NCBI RefSeq assembly: GCF_025558585.1
Contig: NZ_CP094723.1
Coordinates: 744,001 to 808,000 of the forward strand
DNA length: 64,000 bases
Direction: 5' to 3'
DNA from: Staphylococcus sp. IVB6214
GTDB lineage: Bacteria > Bacillota > Bacilli > Staphylococcales > Staphylococcaceae
Of the stretch, positions 20,515 through 28,196 are shown one piece after another. The position numbers and the translations under genes are program-made. The notes beneath the pieces are model-generated. The model saw only the letters and a list, made by a program, of their open reading frames with translations. It made no database searches and was not told where the DNA came from. Within the stretch, counting starts at the first letter, position 1; every line of letters begins with the position of its first letter.

Positions 20515-21312
20515 ATGGAAAGACCAATCGGTGTCATGGACTCAGGCGTGGGTGGACTCACAGTCGCAAAAGAAATCATGCGACAACTTCCAAATGAAAC
20601 AATCTATTATCTAGGAGATGTTGGACGTTGCCCATACGGACCAAGAAGTGGGGATGAGGTCAAGAAATTCACCATTCAAATGGCGGAATATCTCACAAAG
20701 TTCAACATAAAAATGTTAGTCATCGCATGTAATACAGCGACTGCAGTAGCGTTAAAACCACTCCAACAACAATTGAAAATACCAGTTATCGGTGTGATTG
20801 AACCCGGTGCGAGAACAGCCATTATGACAACGAATAATCAAAAAGTACTCGTACTTGGCACAGAAGGAACAATCAAATCAGAAGCGTATCGCCACCAGAT
20901 AACGCGTATTAACCCGCATGTTGAAGTGAGTGGTGTGGCGTGTCCTGGATTTGTACCACTCGTTGAAGAGATGAAATATAAAGATCCTACGATCACAAAT
21001 ATTGTCATTCATCAAACATTGAAACGTTGGCGTCAACACGATGCGGATACTGTGATTTTAGGTTGTACGCACTATCCATTGCTATATCAGCCGATATATG
21101 ACTATTTTGATAAGCGCAAAGTTGTCATTTCATCAGGGCTTGAAACAGCAAGAGAAGTGAGTGCACTTTTGACATTTAGTCAAGGGCATGCACACTATAA
21201 CCCAGCACCACAGCACCGTTTCTTTGCGAATGGGGACGTTACACATATGACATATATTATTAAAGAATGGTTGAAGATAGATACAGAAGTTGAACAAATC
21301 ACATTAAGTTAG
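20515..21312 (+). CDS. murI: Glutamate racemase
   Basis: Makes D-glutamate for peptidoglycan. The frame is open further upstream, but [18 protein letters not shown], starting at ATG 20515 after AGAGG, matches the family start; this gives 265 aa. The two catalytic cysteines are in ACNTAT and GCTHYPLL. An extended -10 (TGTTAAAAT, about 20469-20477) may be its promoter. rdgB and the phosphodiesterase follow within 12 and 3 bases, so the three form one operon. Confidence 0.94.
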   Translation: MERPIGVMDSGVGGLTVAKEIMRQLPNETIYYLGDVGRCPYGPRSGDEVKKFTIQMAEYLTKFNIKMLVIACNTATAVALKPLQQQLKIPVIGVIEPGARTAIMTTNNQKVLVLGTEGTIKSEAYRHQITRINPHVEVSGVACPGFVPLVEEMKYKDPTITNIVIHQTLKRWRQHDADTVILGCTHYPLLYQPIYDYFDKRKVVISSGLETAREVSALLTFSQGHAHYNPAPQHRFFANGDVTHMTYIIKEWLKIDTEVEQITLS

Positions 21313-21323
21313 GGGGATGTTCG

Positions 21324-21905
21324 ATGACTGAAATAGTAATCGCCACATCAAATCAAGGTAAAATTAATGATTTTAAAACAATTTTTAAAGAAGCGAAGGT
21401 CATAGGAATTAATGAATTAATCGCTGATTTCGATGTTGAAGAAACAGGAACAACATTTGAAGAGAATGCACGTTTGAAATCTGAAGCAGCAGCGAAAGCG
21501 CTTGGAAAAACAGTTATTGCAGACGACAGTGGTTTAGAAGTTACTTCATTAAACGGAGAGCCTGGCATCTACTCCGCACGATACGCTGGGGAAGCAAAGG
21601 ATGATGAAGCAAATATTGATAAAGTATTAGAGAAGTTAGAAGGGTACGATGATCGCACAGCCCGATTTGTCTGTGTTATCAGTATGACAACAGCAGAAGG
21701 TATGACACACACGTTTACAGGTACAGTTGACGGTGAGATCACATTACAACGTATAGGAGAGAATGGGTTTGGATATGATCCAGTCTTCTATGTACCTGAT
21801 AAGCAAAAAACAATGGCACAACTGACAGCATCAGAAAAGGCGGAAATCAGTCACAGACGTAAAGCGATTGATCAACTACAAGCATTTATTGAAAGTGAAG
21901 TGTAA
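21324..21905 (+). CDS. rdgB: XTP/dITP diphosphatase (RdgB/HAM1)
   Basis: A 193-residue house-cleaning enzyme that hydrolyses dITP and XTP to monophosphates and keeps deaminated purines out of DNA. Seen: IATSNQGKINDF (substrate loop), ADDSGLEV (metal-binding Asp) and GFGYDPVFY. Start follows GGGGGATG. Second gene of the murI operon. Confidence 0.94.
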   Translation: MTEIVIATSNQGKINDFKTIFKEAKVIGINELIADFDVEETGTTFEENARLKSEAAAKALGKTVIADDSGLEVTSLNGEPGIYSARYAGEAKDDEANIDKVLEKLEGYDDRTARFVCVISMTTAEGMTHTFTGTVDGEITLQRIGENGFGYDPVFYVPDKQKTMAQLTASEKAEISHRRKAIDQLQAFIESEV

Positions 21906-21907
21906 CA

Positions 21908-22405
21908 ATGAAAAAATGGATTCTAGTCAGTGATAATCATTCAGAAACAGGCATTTTATATGATATTTATCAACAACACGAAGATGCTGATGCGTTTTTC
22001 CATCTCGGCGATTCTGAATTTAAATACGACGATACGGAGTTAAGTTTGTATCAGCGTGTCAAAGGTAATATGGACTTTTATCCAGAATTTCCAGAAACAC
22101 AAATTGCGATATCAGGTCGGGACAGAATCTTTTTTACACATGGACATCTTTTCGGTGTGAATGGATCCAGACAGACATTAGCACAACAAGCTATCCAAAA
22201 TGAGGCGGATTTTGCGTTTTATGGACATACACATGTTGCTCGCTATGAAAATATTAACGGTGTGCATGTCATCAATCCAGGCAGTATCTCTCAATCTCGC
22301 AGTAATATAGAGGAGACATATGCAGAAATTATTGAAGAAAAGCAAATATATCAATTGAATTTTCGAAATCGTCAACATCAAATTATTAAACGTATGACAT
22401 TGTAG
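21908..22405 (+). CDS. YfcE/MJ0936-type metallophosphoesterase
   Basis: A 165-residue calcineurin-like phosphodiesterase. The metal ligands appear in order as SDNHS, GDSE, GNMD, THGH and YGHTH. The usual first motif is D-x-H and here reads DNH, which is intact. Two bases separate it from rdgB. Natural substrate unknown; relatives hydrolyse cyclic nucleotides or phosphodiesters in vitro. Confidence 0.88.
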   Translation: MKKWILVSDNHSETGILYDIYQQHEDADAFFHLGDSEFKYDDTELSLYQRVKGNMDFYPEFPETQIAISGRDRIFFTHGHLFGVNGSRQTLAQQAIQNEADFAFYGHTHVARYENINGVHVINPGSISQSRSNIEETYAEIIEEKQIYQLNFRNRQHQIIKRMTL

Positions 22406-22437
22406 TAGAAGACTAAAATTTACATTCAAACTATAAC

Positions 22438-22490
22438 AAGAGTGGGACACAAGCGTTACTATGATGCTTGATATCTCACTCTCTTTCATT
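22438..22490 (+). terminator. Terminator after the murI operon
   Basis: AGAGTG and CACTCT form the base, CAAGC and GCTTG the inner stem; T-rich sequence follows. Confidence 0.7.
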
Positions 22491-22645
22491 TTAGAAATCA
22501 ACAGTTCAAAGGTTGCTGTTATCGAAGTTGTCGTTTTCTTGAATTATTTTACATTCCATCAATTTTATGATAATATTCATATGAATTAATTGTGTAAATC
22601 ACTAATTCATTCTACGTATATTTGTTGATAAAAGGAGGGATAGCA

Positions 22646-22975
22646 TTGGACGATAAGAAGAATATCTTAGTAATCAAGTTATCAAAAGAACATGACGAGA
22701 GTGACAAAGCACTCAAAGACAGAGTAACAGGAAAATGGAAAATATCTCCTAAAAGATTAGATGACGTAGAATTTGTTGTCGTACTCATATTACAAGAGGT
22801 TGTTGCAACGTATCGTTTAGGTGACGAATTTAAATATAATCGTTCTACGGGTAGAGTAGAAGACTTAGAGTTAATAGAAGATGACACATATCAAAAGTAT
22901 ATTGGACAATTTGTAGACTATAAAACAAGTAATCCTGCTACGCTATCATCTGAAAGCAACTTGTTTGCACAATAG
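22646..22975 (+). CDS. Uncharacterised small protein, paralogue 1
   Basis: A 109-residue protein starting at TTG 22646, eight bases after AAAGGAGG; the frame is open a little further upstream but without a ribosome site. It shares with the gene at 23378 the blocks GKWKISPKRLDDVEFVVV, ATYRLG and TSNPAT. A core of alternating beta-strands with a central Trp and Arg recalls PUA/EVE-like RNA- or modified-base-binding folds, but I cannot confirm that. No signal peptide or membrane segment. First gene of the accessory block after murI. Function unknown. Confidence 0.7.
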   Translation: MDDKKNILVIKLSKEHDESDKALKDRVTGKWKISPKRLDDVEFVVVLILQEVVATYRLGDEFKYNRSTGRVEDLELIEDDTYQKYIGQFVDYKTSNPATLSSESNLFAQ

Positions 22976-23014
22976 AAAATAAGAGAAATATAACAATTAA
23001 TATTATAAAAATCG

Positions 23015-23070
23015 AAGTGTAATACTTAATGATCCTAGTTTTAAGGGTGATTTCGTATTACACTTTTTTT
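23015..23070 (+). terminator. Terminator in the 22976-23377 gap
   Basis: AAGTGTAATAC pairs with GTATTACACTT and is followed by seven T. The rest of this 400-base gap is very AT-rich and shows no gene; it probably holds the promoter of the second paralogue. Confidence 0.75.
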
Positions 23071-23377
23071 GCGTTTTGTTAGAAATAATTTCGTTTAGAC
23101 TCAAAGCATAAGTCAAGATAATTGTGCACTACAAAAAATTTTTTAAAAAAATAAGCATAAATTTGTTAAAGAGTAAAGTGATTTTAAGGTTATAGGTAAA
23201 ACTCTCAAAGGGGTTTTTGTAAAAGTTCCTAAAATTGTCACAAAATACAAATTTGAGAAATACTATATTCTTGATTTCACATCTGTGATAATATAAAAAT
23301 ACAATGATACATTGAATGATTGAAAATGTAAATTAGATAATTAGTAATGAGGGAGAAGGATTAAGGAGTGGAGAAGC

Positions 23378-23698
23378 ATGAATAATTTACTAATTATAAA
23401 GTTGACGGGGGAAAAACCGAAAAATAAACAAGAAATAATAGAGCGTGCAAGTAGCGGTTGGAAAATATCACCTAAACGATTAAACGATGTCAAATACGTC
23501 GTTGTACTATATCAACAAATTGTCATTGCAACGTATCAACTCGGTAAAATGTTGACATATAACAAAAATATCGCAAAGGTAACAAAATTAGATCTTACAG
23601 AAACTAAAGATTTGGATATTGTCGGCCAAGGCGTTTCTTATCCTACAAGTAACCCAGCAACGATCTCATCACTGGATAATTTATTTAAAAATAAATAA
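23378..23698 (+). CDS. Uncharacterised small protein, paralogue 2
   Basis: A 106-residue relative of the protein at 22646. Shared order: LLIIKLTGE, SGWKISPKRLNDVKYVVV, IATYQLG, YPTSNPATISS and a NLF end. About half of the aligned residues look identical by eye. AAGGAGTGGAGAAGC precedes the ATG. A lipoprotein gene follows after 29 bases. Tandem duplication is clear; function unknown. Confidence 0.72.
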   Translation: MNNLLIIKLTGEKPKNKQEIIERASSGWKISPKRLNDVKYVVVLYQQIVIATYQLGKMLTYNKNIAKVTKLDLTETKDLDIVGQGVSYPTSNPATISSLDNLFKNK

Positions 23699-23727
23699 TA
23701 GATAATTCAATTAGGAGGCACATTTTA

Positions 23728-24063
23728 ATGAAAAAATTACTTACACTCGCATTATTCATGGTCGTATTATTAGCCGCATGTGGGAACAAACTAGACGGAA
23801 CATACGAAAATGATAAAGTGATTCTTGATGCAAATGATGAAACAGAAAAAGTCGAATTAACATTTAAGTTAGAAGATACTGGTTTTTCTTTTTTTACTAA
23901 GGAAAATGTATCGTTTGAAGGGAAAATTAATAAAAAAGAAAATAAAATCATCATTCGTGAACAAGATGAAATAGTCAAAATGGATTACAAAGTTGAAAAA
24001 GATAAAGTGAAGTTAGTCAGCGAAGAATTAGGGATTGAAGACGAACTTACAAAAGTAGAATAG
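23728..24063 (+). CDS. Small lipoprotein
   Basis: 111 residues with an N-terminal signal and lipobox LLAAC (lipid-modified Cys near residue 18). The mature part is a short, highly charged beta-rich domain beginning LDGTYEND, like small staphylococcal lipoproteins of unknown role. AGGAGG ribosome site. It follows the second small paralogue and precedes the first surface protein; no terminator is obvious between it and its upstream neighbour. Confidence 0.8.
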   Translation: MKKLLTLALFMVVLLAACGNKLDGTYENDKVILDANDETEKVELTFKLEDTGFSFFTKENVSFEGKINKKENKIIIREQDEIVKMDYKVEKDKVKLVSEELGIEDELTKVE

Positions 24064-24174
24064 TAAATCTTTATTGCTGTTAAGTATATACGATATAAGA
24101 TGATGAACTAGAACATTTTTTCGATCAATTGTATCGATTTAAATAATAAAACAATCATGGAAGGGGACATTTCA

Positions 24175-26355
24175 ATGTCGCAGAAATTATTTGTACGCAC
24201 ATTAATTACTGGATTAGCAACATCAGCTTTATTAGCAGGAGGGCATGCTGCTAAAGCTGCAGAAGAAACAGCTCCAGTTATGGACAATCAAGAACAGCCT
24301 CAAACTTCAAATCAAACACAAGCCAATACTCCTCAAACTGACACTACGTCTGATCAACCAACAACTACCGATTCAACAGAACCAGAAGAAACACAACCTA
24401 CAACAGATGCACCAGAAGAAACACCTATTGCTGAAGAACAACCGATACAAAGTCAACCTGAACAGCCTAATGCGGGAGAAGAGAATTTAGTTTCAGATAC
24501 TAAACCAGCTGAAGTATCAGAAGAAGAGTTGAAACAACAAGAAATTGAAAATGCACAAGCTAATCTAAATACTGCGAATCAACAAGTTAAAGCTGCTCAA
24601 CATGAACGAGATAAAGCAGCTCAAGAAAAAGCTGCAGCGGATCAACAACTAAAAGCAGCACAATCGGTAAAAACAACATCAACTAAACAAGTAGATCAAA
24701 AAATTGCTAATGAAACTAAAAAATTAAAAAACAAAACATCTAATGTTCAAACAACGCAATCACAATTGGATAAGAAAAAAGCTGAGATTGCAAATAAAGA
24801 ACAACAACTTAAAAACTATAAACCAGGAGTTAAAGAACCAGTTGTTCATACTAGTAACGTACCTGAAGAGGCAGAGAGTCAACGCTATCATGAATGGGTA
24901 GAAGACGTGAAATATACAGGATCACCTCAAGTTGTAAAATTAAAAGCTAATAAAGGAAAATATATTCCTAACAACGAACGAATTAGTCAATTTTTTGTAG
25001 ATTATCTTAATGAATTAAAACGTATTAACAATCTCCCAGGGCATGTAACATTATCAACTAACCCTGCTGTACAAGCCTTCTCTCAAGCCCGAGCAGATGA
25101 ATCGGCAGCTAACTACCGAGCGCATTACACTGAGTTACCTGATGCTGATAAATATCAAGGAGCAGAAAATTTGGCTCGTCATTTCGCTTATGAATCACTG
25201 CCTTTATCTGATGAAGAAGTTGCTTATACGATGCTATTAGCTTGGTTCTCAGATTACAATAATTATCAAAAAGGTTATGGTCACCGCTCAAACTTATTAG
25301 CGGCTAATGGTGAAATTGGTTTTGCGACAGTAAGATATGGTGACGAAGGCGACGAGATTTATACTTTACTTTCAGTTATGAACGCTCAAGGTTGGGATAG
25401 AGAAAATGTTTATAACAAAGTAACAGAAACTCAAGTTGGAGATAAATTACAATATCGTTTAGATGGCAAGGAAGTTCACTTCGTACCTAAAAAAGTCTTC
25501 CAATATATTACAACAGAAACAATTGACAAATCAGGTAAATTAGCGACTGAACTTGCACAGTTGAAGAAAGAGAAAACAGCATTAGATTCTAAACTAAATC
25601 AATATAATAAAGAAATTACTAAAATTGAAAAGACAATTAGTAATTTGAAAAAGCAACGTCAATTGATTTCATCAAACAACGCAACACAACAAAAAGCGAT
25701 CAATGATGCGAAGGCGCTTGTTGCCAAAAACAATAAAGCATTAGCTGATGCAGAAAAGAAACTTGCCGATGCGAAGAAGAATAAAGCAGTTGCACAAAAA
25801 GCATTGGACAAATTAACAAAAGTTGATGAACCAAATAAACCTGAACAACCAGCAGAACAACCAGCAGAACAACCAACAATCCCGTCTAAACCAGCACCTG
25901 AACAACCTAAAGGCGATGTTAAACCAGGTAAAACAGCGCATCCTAGCACGAGTACAGCTGCAGTAACAAAACCAGTTGCTACACCAAAACAAGATAAACC
26001 TACTATGGATAAAACATTAGGTGCTACTGAAATGCCATCAAAAGGGATCAAAGTCACATTGCCATCAGGTGAAAAAGTGACAATTCCAAATAAAGCAGTT
26101 GGCACTACTTTGACGGCAGAGCCAATGGGTAATATGTCAGTTACAACACAATCAAAAGTCACAATGGTATCAACCAATGCACAAGCGCCAAAGGCTATGA
26201 ACTCAACAAAAGGTAATGATAAATCTGATGACAATATGCAGATGTTACCAAATACAGGTCAAGAACAAAAGACAGGTATTTTTGCAGGACTTGTAGCTTT
26301 ACTAGCTGGTATTGCGACATGCTTCGGTTTCCGTCGTAAATCATCACAAAAATAA
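24175..26355 (+). CDS. LPXTG-anchored SEC10/PgrA-type surface protein 1
   Basis: 726 residues. The true start is ATG 24175 (MSQKLFVRTL), seven bases after AAGGGG, not the ATG at 24157. Order: signal peptide ending AKA, a Thr/Gln/Pro/Glu-rich stretch to about residue 115, coiled coil to about 220, a central domain (about 270-440) with the LNELKRINNLPG, YGHRSNLL and MNAQGWD features of the SEC10/PgrA surface-exclusion (CAP-like) domain, a second coiled coil, a Pro-rich wall region, and LPNTG at 691-695 with membrane helix and RRKSSQK tail. Sortase A substrate; likely adhesion or aggregation role by family. Confidence 0.88.
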   Translation: MSQKLFVRTLITGLATSALLAGGHAAKAAEETAPVMDNQEQPQTSNQTQANTPQTDTTSDQPTTTDSTEPEETQPTTDAPEETPIAEEQPIQSQPEQPNAGEENLVSDTKPAEVSEEELKQQEIENAQANLNTANQQVKAAQHERDKAAQEKAAADQQLKAAQSVKTTSTKQVDQKIANETKKLKNKTSNVQTTQSQLDKKKAEIANKEQQLKNYKPGVKEPVVHTSNVPEEAESQRYHEWVEDVKYTGSPQVVKLKANKGKYIPNNERISQFFVDYLNELKRINNLPGHVTLSTNPAVQAFSQARADESAANYRAHYTELPDADKYQGAENLARHFAYESLPLSDEEVAYTMLLAWFSDYNNYQKGYGHRSNLLAANGEIGFATVRYGDEGDEIYTLLSVMNAQGWDRENVYNKVTETQVGDKLQYRLDGKEVHFVPKKVFQYITTETIDKSGKLATELAQLKKEKTALDSKLNQYNKEITKIEKTISNLKKQRQLISSNNATQQKAINDAKALVAKNNKALADAEKKLADAKKNKAVAQKALDKLTKVDEPNKPEQPAEQPAEQPTIPSKPAPEQPKGDVKPGKTAHPSTSTAAVTKPVATPKQDKPTMDKTLGATEMPSKGIKVTLPSGEKVTIPNKAVGTTLTAEPMGNMSVTTQSKVTMVSTNAQAPKAMNSTKGNDKSDDNMQMLPNTGQEQKTGIFAGLVALLAGIATCFGFRRKSSQK

Positions 26356-26524
26356 TAAAAACATTAGAATGGGACATGACTTTCTAGAAATTGAACAGTA
26401 ATTGACTTCGTGTATAATTAGTACAAATTTATTAGATCATACTTACTGTATCCATCACAATGTAGTTAGTTGTGTTCCGTTTTATTTTTAAAGAATTTAT
26501 TTTTGATTAACAGGAGGGTATTTT

Positions 26525-27799
26525 ATGACTGAAAAAACATTAAAAAGTGAAGAAATTATTAAGGCGATTGAATCACTTGATGAATCAACTGAAAAAGCGT
26601 TTGAAGAAAAGATTTTATCTAAAGCATTGTTAAATAAAGAAGCATTTTTAAATCAATATAATCCATGGCAAAAAGAAGCAGGTCAAAAATTGATTGGTAA
26701 CTTCAGTCGAATTATTAATAAATTACCACTTGAAGATGGTGATAAAAATGCAGAAACATTTTCTTGGTTAGATTATGATGAAAAAATGTCAAACATAATA
26801 CCAAAAATCACTACTGATATTGATAAAAATAAAATGCACTATGCCATGCCTAATCATGTGCAAGGAAATATTGAAACAGCCAACCTATTTTTGTGTTTGA
26901 CAAATCCTAGTATTGCTGGAAAGTTTGCGGTAGATGACAAGAGTTATCAAAATAATATCTTAAATTTTCATGAAGCTTTTCTAAAAATTATTGATAAAAA
27001 TAAAGTCATAGTGAACCCTGATCCAAGTGCACATCTTGAAAATTTTCAATCGTATGATAATGATGTGACAAAAGATCTAGTATATCAACACATTGTTAAT
27101 AATGGTAAATCTGAAGTTGAAGATGAAATCATTAGATTATTAGATGAAAAAAATGATGATAATCTAATTAAAAAAGAAGTTGAAAATCAATTTGACAATT
27201 ATTACTATTTAAAAAGTTATTATAAATGGGTACTTCACAATGATGAAGTAAAGGGGCTTCAAAAATATATTTTGAATCACTTAAATGATAGAGAAGGTAT
27301 AATAAAACATTTTCAGAACATCAAAACATGTAATCTAGAAAGTTTTCCGTATCGTTCTACAAATCCTAATTTAAGTAATAAAGGTGATGGACTTGGAGAT
27401 GAAATTTTGGGAACGAAAAACGATATCATTTTATTTAGTTCCCGAATTATTATGAGACGAATTGCTTTATATATAAATGGCGGTAAAGATGAGAATGAAA
27501 AACCATCATTTATTTTTAGAAGATTCAATGATGTTTGGGAAGACTCATTGAAAAAAGTATTGTTAGATGACTATTCATTTTCTGAAAATGAATTAGATAA
27601 AGTCTTAGGTTATTTAAGAATTCACTTCTTTTATACATTTACATCAATTGATAATGACTTTAAATTAACCAAGGGGCACATTACGAAAGGCAATGTATAT
27701 CATTTCACATCTGAAAATAGTAAAGTTATAGAAGAACCTATTGGTATAGAAGGTCTAAAATATTTCAGAAAGATGATATTACCAGATCAAAGCGAGTAG
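26525..27799 (+). CDS. Uncharacterised 424-residue protein, possible UDG-like fold
   Basis: No signal or membrane segment; a soluble, acidic, Asn/Lys-rich protein placed between two surface-protein paralogues. I see three widely spaced blocks that resemble a family of uracil-DNA-glycosylase-fold proteins: NLFLCLTNPSIAG near residue 122, LESFPYRSTNP near 275, and FIFRRFNDVW near 335. The match is partial, so the assignment is tentative. AGGAGG ribosome site and TGTATAAT-like promoter bases near 26411. AT content is higher than in the flanking genes, suggesting separate acquisition. Confidence 0.6.
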   Translation: MTEKTLKSEEIIKAIESLDESTEKAFEEKILSKALLNKEAFLNQYNPWQKEAGQKLIGNFSRIINKLPLEDGDKNAETFSWLDYDEKMSNIIPKITTDIDKNKMHYAMPNHVQGNIETANLFLCLTNPSIAGKFAVDDKSYQNNILNFHEAFLKIIDKNKVIVNPDPSAHLENFQSYDNDVTKDLVYQHIVNNGKSEVEDEIIRLLDEKNDDNLIKKEVENQFDNYYYLKSYYKWVLHNDEVKGLQKYILNHLNDREGIIKHFQNIKTCNLESFPYRSTNPNLSNKGDGLGDEILGTKNDIILFSSRIIMRRIALYINGGKDENEKPSFIFRRFNDVWEDSLKKVLLDDYSFSENELDKVLGYLRIHFFYTFTSIDNDFKLTKGHITKGNVYHFTSENSKVIEEPIGIEGLKYFRKMILPDQSE

Positions 27800-27852
27800 T
27801 CTTTTATGAATCATTTCTACCCAAAAGTGTTTGGTATTATCAACACACATTA

Positions 27853-27888
27853 AAGAAAGATCTCATGACTTAGGGATCTTTCTTTTTG
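27853..27888 (+). terminator. Terminator after the 26525 gene
   Basis: AAAGAAAGATC pairs with GATCTTTCTTT across a twelve-base loop, then TTT. Confidence 0.8.
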
Positions 27889-28009
27889 TTAAATATTGAA
27901 TGTCATTTTAACCAAATAAAAGTGCATCAATTATATAGAAAAAGTGCTTGAGAAAAGCTTACAGCAACAAAGTAAAAAATATAACAATATTTATAACGAT
28001 ATAAAATTA

Positions 28010-28018
28010 TGTTAAAAT
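28010..28018 (+). promoter_or_regulatory. Probable promoter of surface protein 2 in the 27889-28196 gap
   Basis: TGTTAAAAT fits the extended -10 pattern. It leaves a 5' leader of about 170 bases before the ATG at 28197. Nothing else recognisable is seen in this AT-rich gap. Confidence 0.4.
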
Positions 28019-28196
28019 GTAAGTGTTAATAGCTATGTGAATAGTAGGATTTTACTTCAATTAAATAGTATTCGACAACATGTTTTTAAATCATTCTATT
28101 AGACACGTGATTATAATGATTTTTCCAGTCGACTGTTAGAGAGAAATATAAGTTGGTTGTTAAAAATAAAACTCTCAGACGAAAGGGGACATGTCA

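Noticed and set aside
25659..26234. Open 191-codon minus-strand frame rich in Gly, Cys and Val
   Set aside because: Antisense to the repeat- and alanine-rich wall region of surface protein 1; composition is that of a shadow frame and there is no start signal.
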